In this document: positions 35,341 to 43,977 of the stretch, one piece after another
Layout: each line of letters starts with the position of its first letter
How positions within the stretch are numbered: position 1 is the stretch's first letter
Assembly (NCBI GenBank): GCA_910578865.1
Contig: CAJTRM010000008.1
Coordinates: 36,292-100,291, forward strand
DNA from: an uncultured Dorea sp.
GTDB lineage: Bacteria; Bacillota_A; Clostridia; Lachnospirales; Lachnospiraceae
Length of the DNA: 64,000 bases
Direction of reading: 5' to 3'
Program-made: the position numbers and the translations under genes
Notes under the pieces: model-generated
What the model saw: only the letters and a program-made list of their open reading frames with translations
What the model was told of the DNA's origin: nothing
The model's database searches: none

Positions 35341-35688
35341 GGGCTTGTACTGGTTTCGACGGGGGTCTGGAAGTCGGAGAAGCCATCCGTAGCGGGACAC
35401 TACGTTAAAAGTTCCAATTAAATATAAACGCAGACAATAGAGAATTAGCGTACGCAGCCTAATCAGGCTGCAGTCGGCCCAGGATCATCCGCTGTCCGGG
35501 GTACCGGCTTCAAGCAGGCGGAGCACTTCGTTTCCAAAGCTTTGAGGGAATGGAGGACTTCATGAAGCTACTAAAATCAACAACCTGTCATTAGGTGGTT
35601 GACGGAGGGAATGTTAAATTAATGACTGTGATGGGAGATGCTCTGGTGGATGGGCTTTCGGACGCGGGTTCAACTCCCGCCAGGTCCA
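35341..35688 (+). ncRNA. ssrA: Transfer-messenger RNA
   Basis: Rescues stalled ribosomes. The 5' part GGGCTTGTACTGGTTTCGAC and the 3' TTCAACTCCCGCCAGGTCC are diagnostic. Acceptor stem GGGCTTG (35341-35347) pairs with CAGGTCC (35681-35687), followed by discriminator A; CCA is not encoded. The tag frame runs 35430-35462: GCA GAC AAT AGA GAA TTA ... TAA, giving A-DNRELAYAA with the resume Ala first. The YAA end replaces the common LAA. Pseudoknot regions fill the rest. The leader 35257-35340 must be removed by RNase P. Confidence 0.97.
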
Positions 35689-35693
35689 TTTGG

Positions 35694-35719
35694 AAAAACG
35701 CCGCTGCAACGGCGTTTTT
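35694..35719 (+). terminator. tmRNA terminator
   Basis: AAAAACGCCG (35694-35703) and CGGCGTTTTT (35710-35719), ending in a T-run. Confidence 0.92.
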
Positions 35720-35833
35720 CATTATTTTTCCCATAAAAATCACCTGAATTACAGGTTGAATGGAAAGTCCTGCTTAAATGGGGTATACTAAAATTATCAA
35801 TAAAATTTTCAACAAAAAGAAAGGATGACAGAT

Positions 35834-36145
35834 ATGGCAGCATTACATTTGACAAAGGATAATTTTGAAAAAGAGGTACTGCAGGCAAAAGAGCCGGTAC
35901 TTGTTGATTTCTGGGCTACATGGTGCGGACCGTGCCAGATGGTAGGGCCGATTATTGAGGAGATTGCTTCAGAGATCACAAATGCTAAGATCTGCAAGGT
36001 CGATGTCGATGAACAGCCCGAACTTGCAAGGCAATACCGTGTAATGTCCATCCCTACTCTTATGGTCTTTAAGGACGGACAGGCCGTAAAGAGAGAGGTC
36101 GGCGCAAAATCAAAAAGCGAAATTTTAGATATGATCAATGCATAA
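35834..36145 (+). CDS. trxA: Thioredoxin
   Basis: 103 residues with the redox motif WATWCGPCQ near residue 31 and the cis-Pro in MSIPTL. Keeps cytoplasmic thiols reduced. Start at ATG 35834, after AAAGGATG; an ATG three codons upstream overlaps that site. No thioredoxin reductase is adjacent. Confidence 0.95.
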   Translation: MAALHLTKDNFEKEVLQAKEPVLVDFWATWCGPCQMVGPIIEEIASEITNAKICKVDVDEQPELARQYRVMSIPTLMVFKDGQAVKREVGAKSKSEILDMINA

Positions 36146-36223
36146 ACCAAAAGCCTCCCCGGCGTACAGAAGCCCAGACCTCCTCTCTGTACGCCGCAGG
36201 CTGCAGAAACAAGGAATACAGAT

Positions 36224-36811
36224 ATGACAAAAATCGGAGTTGTGCACGGCAGATTTCAGGTACTTCATTTAAAACATATGGAATACATCCTGGCTGCCAA
36301 AATGCGATGCAAAAAACTATTTATAGGGCTTACCAACCCAGATTCACTTCATACCGGCGATACTGTAAATGACGAGAACCGCTCGGCCCGATCAGCCAAT
36401 CCGCTGACTTACTATGAGCGTTATGAAATGATACAGGGCGCCCTGAGGGAATTTGGAGTTCCGGATTCAGAATATGATATTATCCCATTTCCCATCAACC
36501 GTCCGGAATATATCCTTCAGTATACACCTAAGGATGCAGTATATTATATGGGTATCTGCGATGAATGGGATGAAGAAAAATACAAAATTCTCCGAAGCCT
36601 TGATCTTGACATAGAAATTCTGTGGAGAAAAGAGGCAAAGGATAAAGGGATCACATCTTCCTGGATCCGAAGCTGCATAGCACTGGATGAGGAATGGGCC
36701 CACCTGGTACCCAAAAGCGTATACCGCTATCTGACCGATAACCGTCTGGATGAGCGGGTAAAGCGCTTAGAACGTATCCGAATAGATGAAAAAAACATGG
36801 ATTACAGTTAA
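36224..36811 (+). CDS. Cytidylyltransferase-like nucleotidyltransferase, NMN adenylyltransferase type
   Basis: 195 residues. The N-terminal GRFQVLHLKHMEYI corresponds to the GRFQPxHxGH nucleotide-binding motif, and GITSSWIR to the C-terminal ISSTxIR motif of the HIGH superfamily. This resembles archaeal-type NadM proteins, so NMN adenylyltransferase is a fair guess, but the first motif is non-standard (QVLHLKH) and the substrate may differ. Ends before a hairpin at 36839. Confidence 0.7.
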   Translation: MTKIGVVHGRFQVLHLKHMEYILAAKMRCKKLFIGLTNPDSLHTGDTVNDENRSARSANPLTYYERYEMIQGALREFGVPDSEYDIIPFPINRPEYILQYTPKDAVYYMGICDEWDEEKYKILRSLDLDIEILWRKEAKDKGITSSWIRSCIALDEEWAHLVPKSVYRYLTDNRLDERVKRLERIRIDEKNMDYS

Positions 36812-36838
36812 GTTAAATTGCAATCAGGATTCAGAAAC

Positions 36839-36873
36839 AGAGCCGTAAATGCAAATTCTGCATTTACGGCTCT
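36839..36873. terminator. Hairpin between convergent genes
   Basis: Perfect 15-base arms AGAGCCGTAAATGCA (36839-36853) and TGCATTTACGGCTCT (36859-36873), loop of five. Weak T-run on either strand. Confidence 0.7.
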
Positions 36874-36890
36874 GGCCTCTTAGGGTGAAT

Positions 36891-37205
36891 TTAATCTACA
36901 AATTTTACTGCTGTCCCGTAAGCCATAACCTCTGCTGCTCCCTGTACAACCTGGCTTGATGTATAGCGAATGTTAACGACAGCATCAGCGCCGATGGCCT
37001 CTGCCTCTTCAGACATTCTCCTTGTTGCGACAGCCCTTGCTTCGTTCATCATCTCCGTATAGGAAGTAAGCTCCCCGCCCACAAGGGTCTTAAAACTGTT
37101 GACAATATCCTTCCCAAAATGGACAGACTGAATCATACTGCCTTTTACCAGGCCAATCATTTCAAACTTTTTTCCCTCAATATAGTCTGTATTTACCAGT
37201 ATCAT
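36891..37205 (-). CDS. YbjQ/UPF0145-family protein
   Basis: 104 residues forming the pentameric YbjQ fold. The C-terminal GADAVVNIRYTSSQV and MAYGTAVKFV are diagnostic. Sometimes called heavy-metal-binding; the true role is unknown. Start at ATG 37205 (MILVNTDYIEGKK), seven bases after AGGAGG. Confidence 0.88.
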   Translation of the reverse strand: MILVNTDYIEGKKFEMIGLVKGSMIQSVHFGKDIVNSFKTLVGGELTSYTEMMNEARAVATRRMSEEAEAIGADAVVNIRYTSSQVVQGAAEVMAYGTAVKFVD

Positions 37206-37311
37206 TGTATATCCTCCTTTGAGCATCTGTATTATTTTATTAATACAATTATACTACTTATCCTGTTCAAATGCAAGGACTATTTTTTATATTTCATCCG
37301 CATACTCTCCG

Positions 37312-38112
37312 TTACAGATTCAGTACGTCCTTTATCGTATAATACCCTTTCCCCTGATTCTTCAGAAACACGGCACAGTCACAGGCTCCTCTTGCAAAAC
37401 ATTCCCAGTTGTAAGAATGGTGGGTAATCTCCAACCGCTCACCCATGCCTCCAAAGAATACTGTATGGCTGCTTGGAATATTCCCTGCACGCAGAGAATG
37501 GTACCCGATCGTACCGGGAACTCTCGGCGACGCACCTTCACGGCCGTACACGGCTGCGTCCTTTAACTCTCTGCCAAGCGCCTCCGCCATAATTTCTCCC
37601 ATCTCTTTTGAAGTTCCGCTCGGTGCATCCTTTTTCCACTGGTCATGCATTTCTAGGATCTCAATATCCAGCTCGTCCCCTGCTGTGCGGGCAACAAGTT
37701 CCAGAAGCCTGTTCATAATATTTACCAGCTTGGACGTATTGGCAGCATAAAGCATCGGAATCTCTTCCGAAGCATCCTGAAATCTCTTCATTTCCTCCGG
37801 TGAAAATCCGGTAGTGCCGCACACAAGACCTTTTTTGTGCAGGAGTGCAAGCTCCAGCACCTCCATTGCCGTCTCCTTTGTCGAGAAATCAATAATGACA
37901 TCACAGGCATCAATGACACTTTCAAGCTCATCTACAACCGGAACATTTAATTCTCTCCCTGCCATGGCAACCGTACCCAGATCACTTCCGACATACTCCC
38001 TCCCTTTGGGAGCCACACCTGCAACCAACTCCATATCCTCCCTGGAGGCTGCCACCTGTGTAATTAATTTCCCCATTTTCCCTCTTGGTCCGATCACGAT
38101 TATTTTTACCAT
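37312..38112 (-). CDS. dapB: 4-hydroxy-tetrahydrodipicolinate reductase
   Basis: Lysine and diaminopimelate pathway. 266 residues: NAD(P)-binding GPRGKMGKLI, the GTTGFS motif, and catalytic segment EMHDQWKKDAPSGTS. Here the usual HHxxK reads HDQWK, keeping the catalytic His and Lys. Start at ATG 38112 behind AAGGAG; the frame extends upstream without a site. Works with DapF (27.9 kb). Confidence 0.95.
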   Translation of the reverse strand: MVKIIVIGPRGKMGKLITQVAASREDMELVAGVAPKGREYVGSDLGTVAMAGRELNVPVVDELESVIDACDVIIDFSTKETAMEVLELALLHKKGLVCGTTGFSPEEMKRFQDASEEIPMLYAANTSKLVNIMNRLLELVARTAGDELDIEILEMHDQWKKDAPSGTSKEMGEIMAEALGRELKDAAVYGREGASPRVPGTIGYHSLRAGNIPSSHTVFFGGMGERLEITHHSYNWECFARGACDCAVFLKNQGKGYYTIKDVLNL

Positions 38113-38258
38113 ATGTACTCCTTCCCGATATAAAATGCATTCCACTATTCTAAAAATAATGTCCGTTAAAATAGTACCTTTTAACTGCTTCCATTCCGTA
38201 ATGTATAATCAAGTTTATTTTAGCATATAATTGAAAATAGAAAAAGTAAAAATAAGAC

Positions 38259-38287
38259 TTGCATTCTGCGACATGATTCGATAAAAT
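38259..38287 (+). promoter_or_regulatory. tRNA-Pro promoter
   Basis: TTGCAT (38259-38264), 17-base spacer, TAAAAT (38282-38287), seven bases before the tRNA. Confidence 0.75.
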
Positions 38288-38294
38288 ATGACTA

Positions 38295-38371
38295 TCGGGG
38301 TATGGCTCAGTTTGGTTAGAGCGCACGGCTGGGGGCCGTGAGGCCGCAGGTTCGAATCCTGTTACCCCGAC
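38295..38371 (+). tRNA. tRNA-Pro (anticodon GGG)
   Basis: Acceptor stem TCGGGGT (38295-38301) pairs with ACCCCGA (38364-38370), discriminator C. D-arm TGGCTCAGTTTGGTTAGAG, anticodon stem CACGG/CCGTG with loop CTGGGGG giving anticodon GGG, T-arm AGGTTCGAATCCT. 77 bases; CCA not encoded. Confidence 0.96.
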
Positions 38372-38378
38372 TCAGCAG

Positions 38379-38411
38379 GAGGCATGGTTCCCGGAACGGG
38401 ATTCATGCCTC
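38379..38411. terminator. Hairpin after tRNA-Pro
   Basis: GAGGCATG (38379-38386) pairs with CATGCCTC (38404-38411), with an inner CCCG/CGGG stem. Serves the tRNA and probably the convergent Nudix gene. Confidence 0.65.
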
Positions 38412-38461
38412 TCTTGTATTACAGGGATTTTTCAGCATCTCCGATGCTTTCCGGGACGTTT

Positions 38462-39511
38462 CTACTCTGTCCGGTAATCCCGCAGATACTGACTCACCAT
38501 ACGTAGTTCCTCCTCATCAATCCCTGCAGGAAATCTACCGGTATGTGCCCGTTTCAGGCATTCCTCACAGTCCATCCAGATTCTCTCTTCTCCAGCACCT
38601 TCCTGCAAGCGAATGCTGCTCTCCCCTGTCAGTTCTGCATGCACATAAACACTGACGATCTCCCGATCCCGAATCCTTTTTCCATATAATACTCCTTCAG
38701 CCTCTCTGCGGTGAGAACCCACATAGTGAAGTTCTTCCTCTGCTGTAAGATCCAGCTCTTTCTGCATCCTTCTGACAGCAGACGCAGCAATATCCTCCCC
38801 TGCCTCTACATGACCTGCCGCAGGAATGCAATATATTGCCGGATGAAAGCCGTCCGCATCTTTCCGGAAACAGGTATTACAGCCGCTTTTCCCCCGGAGC
38901 AGCACATCATAACTCTCCTTATGGTTTTTCCGTATCACCCACACATGTACCGATGCATGAATACTTCCTTCCCGATGCGCCACGCCGCTCTCTCTTACCA
39001 TACCGGTTTTCGTGCCGTCCTCATTTAAAACATCCAAAAGTTCCATAGCCTTCCCATTTAACGCGGCAGATTCCAGCGTATCGTGGCCATTATATACCAG
39101 CTTGAGGGAAAAAAATTCCTGCTTTTCATCCAGCAGCCGGAAAAAGATCTTATCCCCTTCCCACAGATTCAGCTTCCATACATCCTCAATCTCTACCCAG
39201 GCAAGCTCTCCCTCATCACAGCTTATCTGCTCTCCCTCGAATCCGTCTGCCGTAAATAAAGACATATATTCTGTAACACCGCTGCCGGACACAAATGTCA
39301 CCATACCCCTGTATTTATAGGATGTAAGTGTATATCCGGTTTCCTCCTTCACTTCCCTCAGGAGACATTCCTCCGGGCTCTCATCCGGCTCAAAATGTCC
39401 GCCTACGCCAATCCATTTATCTTTATTTACATCATTTTTCTTCACGGTTCTGTGAAGCATCAGGTACTTTTTTTCTTTTTCTATATAACATAATGTGCTT
39501 AGTTCCGCCAT
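38462..39511 (-). CDS. Double Nudix-domain hydrolase
   Basis: 349 residues, two Nudix folds in tandem. Domain 1 (about 1-150) has a full Nudix box, GGHFEPDESPEECLLREV followed by KEETG, similar to MutT/YtkD 8-oxo-dGTPases. Domain 2 (about 165-349) resembles the isopentenyl-diphosphate isomerase-like Nudix branch, but its box GHVEAGEDIAASAVRRMQKE has lost the REUxEE glutamates in part, so it is probably not catalytic and may bind a ligand. Soluble. Convergent with tRNA-Pro. The 171-base gap to rluA contains nothing notable. Confidence 0.87.
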   Translation of the reverse strand: MAELSTLCYIEKEKKYLMLHRTVKKNDVNKDKWIGVGGHFEPDESPEECLLREVKEETGYTLTSYKYRGMVTFVSGSGVTEYMSLFTADGFEGEQISCDEGELAWVEIEDVWKLNLWEGDKIFFRLLDEKQEFFSLKLVYNGHDTLESAALNGKAMELLDVLNEDGTKTGMVRESGVAHREGSIHASVHVWVIRKNHKESYDVLLRGKSGCNTCFRKDADGFHPAIYCIPAAGHVEAGEDIAASAVRRMQKELDLTAEEELHYVGSHRREAEGVLYGKRIRDREIVSVYVHAELTGESSIRLQEGAGEERIWMDCEECLKRAHTGRFPAGIDEEELRMVSQYLRDYRTE

Positions 39512-39682
39512 TCTTTCTCTCTCTTCCTTTCCTGTCCACGCACTTGTGCCTCCCGGCTCTTTTTCACCACAAACGGTAGACGCACACGATCCGATAGTCT
39601 ATAATAGTTACTGCCTGTCTGGCCGTATACAGCCAGTTTCCATGTTACTTATCTATCATAACGAATTTGGGAGCAGATTTCA

Positions 39683-40570
39683 ATGAACCGTACGATAAAT
39701 TATCCTATAACAAAAGAATATGACGGTCTCCGCGTGGAGCAGTTTTTGAAACGCAGAGGCTATTCCTCACAAAATCTTTCAGAGATCAAACGTATGCCCC
39801 GGAGTATTCTTGTAAACGGCTGCCACTATTATATGAGGGACTCCTTAAAAACAGATGACCAGCTGACTGTATGTATACAGGAAACCGGTCGTTCTGAAAA
39901 AATCCCTCCGGTCATGCTGCCTTTAGATATTGTATATGAAGACGAAGACATTATTGTCATCAACAAGCCTGCTAAAATGCCCACTCACCCTTCCATGAAG
40001 AACTACACCAACTCTATGGCAAATGCTCTGGCATGGTATTACAGTCAACAGAAAAAACCGTTTATTTTCCGCTGCTGCAACCGGCTGGACAGGGACACTT
40101 CCGGACTCACTGTAGTAGCGAAGCATCTGGTAAGCGGCAGCATTCTATCCTGTATGGCAAGAGATCACAATATACACAGGGAATATCTGGCACTTGTGCG
40201 CGGCTCCTTAAAACCTGCCGCCGGAACAATCGACGCACCGCTTGCACGAAAGGAAGGAACCGTTATTGAACGTACGGTAGACTGGACACACGGGGAATAT
40301 GCCGTCACCCACTACCGGGCGGTAGCAGAAAAAAACGGGCACAGCCTTGTTTCCTTATGCCTGGAAACAGGCCGCACCCATCAGATCCGTATTCATATGA
40401 AATATCTGGGATATCCCCTTATAGGGGATTATCTTTATAATCCTGACATGGAACATATCAGCCGGCAGGCACTCCACTCCCACCGGCTTGCATTTACTCA
40501 TCCTATTACCGGCAGACAAATGGATTTTAAAATACCGCTGCCGGAAGATATGGCCAGGATACTACGCTGA
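39683..40570 (+). CDS. RluA-family pseudouridine synthase
   Basis: 295 residues: short S4-like N-terminus (RVEQFLKRRGYSSQNL), catalytic CCNRLDRDTSGLTVVAK with the Asp near residue 135 (Asn replaces the usual His before RLD), and the C-terminal ETGRTHQIRIHMKYLGYPLIGD. Target RNA cannot be told; RluD-like subfamily. Its last nine bases overlap the end of the histidine kinase gene tail to tail. Confidence 0.92.
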   Translation: MNRTINYPITKEYDGLRVEQFLKRRGYSSQNLSEIKRMPRSILVNGCHYYMRDSLKTDDQLTVCIQETGRSEKIPPVMLPLDIVYEDEDIIVINKPAKMPTHPSMKNYTNSMANALAWYYSQQKKPFIFRCCNRLDRDTSGLTVVAKHLVSGSILSCMARDHNIHREYLALVRGSLKPAAGTIDAPLARKEGTVIERTVDWTHGEYAVTHYRAVAEKNGHSLVSLCLETGRTHQIRIHMKYLGYPLIGDYLYNPDMEHISRQALHSHRLAFTHPITGRQMDFKIPLPEDMARILR

Positions 40571-43500
40571 CAATATCTCTTTCATTGCATCAAACAGCTT
40601 TTCCACATCGATCGGTTTTGCAATATGGCCGTTCATGCCACATTTCAGCACCTCCTGCCGATCTTCTTCAAAAGCATTGGCAGTCAGCGCCAGAATCGGT
40701 ATGGAGGCCAGTTTCTTATTTTCAAGCCCCCGGATCTCCTTCGTCGCCTCATAACCATCCATCACCGGCATCTGAAGATCCATGAGCACCAGCTGATAAT
40801 ACCCGGGCTCAGATTTTTTCAGCATCTCTACCGCAATCTGTCCATTTCCTGCAATCTCTGTAGTAAATCCCGCATCGCCCAGTATGGCCGCCGCTATTTC
40901 CTGATTCAATTCCACATCTTCTGCCAGAAGGATACGGCCTGTAGCGATCTCATCTGTCTCCCAGACAGTGCTCTTTTCACTCTCTTCGTCTTTATTGATG
41001 ATAGAGTGCAGGCAGCTTCTTAACTCTGACAAGAACAGAGGCTTACTGCAAACAGCCGAAACACCGGCTTCCTTTGCCTCCTCCTCTATATCCGACCAGT
41101 CATATGCAGTGAGGATGATAATGGACACATCCTCTCCCATTTCTTTTCTGATCCTTCGCGTCACCTCAATACCATTCATATCCGGGAGGAGCCAGTCAAT
41201 AATATATACACTATAATTATCCCCACGCATGACTGCCTGATGAGTACGCAGTACAGCTTCTTTTCCGGATAACGTCCATTCTGCGCGCATACCGATCTGC
41301 TGCAGCATGTAGGATACACTGTCGCAGGTATTAAAATCGTCGTCTACTACCAGAGCTCTGCAATTCTTCAGTTCCGGTATATCATGCTGCTTTTTCTCTC
41401 CCAGATCCAGTCTGAACATAAATCTGACAGTAAACTCTGTACCTACCCCCTGCTCACTCTTCACGTCAATCGTGCCGTTCATCATATCGACAATATTTTT
41501 TGTGATAGCCATCCCAAGACCGGTTCCCTGGATTCCGCTGATCGTAGAATTTCTTTCACGCTCGAACGGTTCAAAAATATGGTCTACAAATTCCTTGCTC
41601 ATGCCAATACCTGTATCTTTAATATAGAACTCATAATTGGCATATCCTTCGGGCGCTCCGGCTTTCTCGGTGATCCGCATACTCACGATGCCCCCTGCCC
41701 CGGTATATTTAACAGCGTTGCCGAGCAGATTCAAGAGCACCTGGTTCAGTCTCAGCTTATCACAATAGATTTCCTCATCCAGTACATCTACCGTGTCAAA
41801 ATACAATTCAAGCTGCTTTGCATTGATATCTGCCTGCAGGATATTGCGGATTTCATGCAAAATATCCGGAAGACTGCATGGTTTTTCATCCAAATGTATT
41901 TTGCCGCTCTCAATACGGCTCATATCAAGGATATCATTGATCAGGCTGAGCAGATGATTGCCTGATGTCATAATCTTCTTAAGGTACTCTTCCACCTGCT
42001 CCTTTGAATCAATATGTGTGATCGCCAGAGCTGTAAATCCGACAATGGCATTCATAGGTGTACGGATATCATGGGACATATTGGAAAGAAATACACTCTT
42101 GGCTTTGCTTGCCCGGTTAGCCTGCATAAGGGCATCTTCCAGCAGATTTTTCTTTTCCATCTCACTTCGGGTTTCCTCATCCACGCTATGGATCCCCAGA
42201 ACGATACCATGGTTTTCGTCCCATGAACCTACGCGTACTACCTTCATCTGATAGTACTTGATCTCTCCGTCCCTGAAAACACGGTAATTCGCATAATACA
42301 GTTCCTTCTCCAGCATCTCGTTTTTCAGTCTTTCCTGAGAAAAGGCCTTCGTCATCATCTCCCTGTCATCTTCATAAACATAATTCTGTATGTAATACTC
42401 CATTGTCTTTGACAAGGACATCTCTCTGTCCAGAACAGGGCCTGACACGCTTCCCTTATTGTCCTCCCGGCGGAGCTCAATACCCATACCCGAATCAAGG
42501 TCAAAAAAGCAGACAAAATTATAATCAATACTCAACGCCTGTACCCATTCCATACGACGTCTTTCATTCTTTTCTTCCAACAGCTTCTGCGCTGTACAAT
42601 CCAGAAGGAAACGCTGGTAAAACAGCTCCCCGTTCTCTTTCAGGAGCTTTATATTGCCCATAATATGCAGGATCTGCCCATCTGTATGCCGTACTCTGTA
42701 CTCCAGGCTGACACTGTCGCCTTCCTTTTTCAGGTCTCTGATAGCTTCCTGAAGTTTTTCTCTGTCTTCCTCAATTACAGAGGAAGCAATCACATCGAAC
42801 CCTTCCTTCATCAACTCGTCCTGAGAGGAATATCCCAGAATCGTAAGCGCTGCCCTGTTAATACTGATAATGCGGCTTCCATCCAGAGTATGGCACATGA
42901 CTCCGCAATCCATAGCGGTAAAAATTGTCTCGAGAGTGCGGTTCTTTTTAATGATCTCCTGCTCATAAGCACGCTCTTGTGTTATGTCGATAGCTACTCC
43001 CACCGTCCCCATTACACTTCCGTCAAGGTCATATAACGGAGATTTATATGTCGTAAGCGTTCTCTTGCCATCTCCGGTGTCGATCAGTTCCTCAGAAACA
43101 CAGGTCTCTTTTCTTCTCATAACCTCACGTTCCGATTCTATACAGGCAGGATCATCATATTCAACATCCCATATATAGGCGTGGCCGCGTCCTTCAACTT
43201 GTTTTTTTGTTTTGTTTACTGTTTTACAGAAGCTGTCATTGACCTTTTCATGTATGCCTTCTTTATCTTTATACCAGATCAGATTGGGAATATTATTAAT
43301 GGTAGACTCAAAAAACTGGCTGGTCTGCCAAAAATCCTTCTCCCTCTTATATGTCTGCTGCCACCTCAAAAAGCGGAAGCGGACTTCATCCTCCTCCACA
43401 GGCAGCGTCCATATATCCTTAATCTCCGACAGTCTGTCTGCCAGAAGCGCAAACCGGCTCTGATCCATAAGCAAAATCAGCTCTGCTCCCTCTGCTTTGC

Positions 43501-43708
43501 CTGAACATAATACCTGAGATGTCTCTGCCGCATCCATATCCTGCAGGTTGGCAAATATGACGTCCGCCCCGGACGCCCGCTCTTTGTCTGGTTCAATGCT
43601 TTCTACAAATTCATGTGTAAAATGTTCAAACGGCAACATTTCCTTTATGATTTCAAACGCTCTGCAATTCTGACCTGTTAAATAAAACCGAACATGACAA
43701 TGATACAT
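40562..43708 (-). CDS. Hybrid sensor histidine kinase with PAS domains and two receivers
   Basis: 1048 residues, no transmembrane helix. Order: a receiver-like N-terminal domain (about 1-115), PAS domains (NLIWYKDKEGIHEKVNDSF; GVMCHTLDGSRIISINRAAL), a further PAS-like region, HisKA with phospho-accepting His in SNMSHDIRTPMNAI (about 550), HATPase with N box NLLGNAVKYTG and G boxes DTGIGM and GTGLGMA, then two REC domains (Asp in IIDWLLPDM and LMDLQMPVM). No Hpt domain follows. Start at 43708 after GGGAGG. Typical of orphan cytoplasmic hybrid kinases in Lachnospiraceae; signal unknown. Confidence 0.92.
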   Translation of the reverse strand: MYHCHVRFYLTGQNCRAFEIIKEMLPFEHFTHEFVESIEPDKERASGADVIFANLQDMDAAETSQVLCSGKAEGAELILLMDQSRFALLADRLSEIKDIWTLPVEEDEVRFRFLRWQQTYKREKDFWQTSQFFESTINNIPNLIWYKDKEGIHEKVNDSFCKTVNKTKKQVEGRGHAYIWDVEYDDPACIESEREVMRRKETCVSEELIDTGDGKRTLTTYKSPLYDLDGSVMGTVGVAIDITQERAYEQEIIKKNRTLETIFTAMDCGVMCHTLDGSRIISINRAALTILGYSSQDELMKEGFDVIASSVIEEDREKLQEAIRDLKKEGDSVSLEYRVRHTDGQILHIMGNIKLLKENGELFYQRFLLDCTAQKLLEEKNERRRMEWVQALSIDYNFVCFFDLDSGMGIELRREDNKGSVSGPVLDREMSLSKTMEYYIQNYVYEDDREMMTKAFSQERLKNEMLEKELYYANYRVFRDGEIKYYQMKVVRVGSWDENHGIVLGIHSVDEETRSEMEKKNLLEDALMQANRASKAKSVFLSNMSHDIRTPMNAIVGFTALAITHIDSKEQVEEYLKKIMTSGNHLLSLINDILDMSRIESGKIHLDEKPCSLPDILHEIRNILQADINAKQLELYFDTVDVLDEEIYCDKLRLNQVLLNLLGNAVKYTGAGGIVSMRITEKAGAPEGYANYEFYIKDTGIGMSKEFVDHIFEPFERERNSTISGIQGTGLGMAITKNIVDMMNGTIDVKSEQGVGTEFTVRFMFRLDLGEKKQHDIPELKNCRALVVDDDFNTCDSVSYMLQQIGMRAEWTLSGKEAVLRTHQAVMRGDNYSVYIIDWLLPDMNGIEVTRRIRKEMGEDVSIIILTAYDWSDIEEEAKEAGVSAVCSKPLFLSELRSCLHSIINKDEESEKSTVWETDEIATGRILLAEDVELNQEIAAAILGDAGFTTEIAGNGQIAVEMLKKSEPGYYQLVLMDLQMPVMDGYEATKEIRGLENKKLASIPILALTANAFEEDRQEVLKCGMNGHIAKPIDVEKLFDAMKEILSA

Positions 43709-43791
43709 ACCGGTTTCCTCCCTATGCACTGCAAATTACCCAACTATTATTATTTTAGCAAACATACTGTCTCTGTGTCAATATTTTGCTG

Positions 43792-43954
43792 GTAACAGTT
43801 CAGCCATAGCCAGTATAACGTGTGAATCATGCTTGCATGAATGAACACGTTATACTGGCTATGAGCGGAGCGCCTGATTATGAGCAAAAAGAGTTGCAAA
43901 GCAACGAAAAGCACGTAAGTGCGGTTTTGCGAGTGGCGCAGGCTGAACTGTTAC
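43792..43954. repeat. 163-bp dispersed inverted-repeat element, copy 2
   Basis: Same 14-base termini GTAACAGTTCAGCC (43792-43805) and GGCTGAACTGTTAC (43941-43954), in the opposite orientation to copy 1 at 2575-2737 and identical at 159 of 163 positions by my alignment. Two of the four changes form a compensating pair in the main hairpin (CCAGTATAACG with CGTTATACTGG here, CCAGGATAACG with CGTTATCCTGG there). It starts 24 bases beyond the glyA stop codon. Confidence 0.85.
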
Positions 43955-43977
43955 AAAAGCTGAAACTATTCAGTGTC

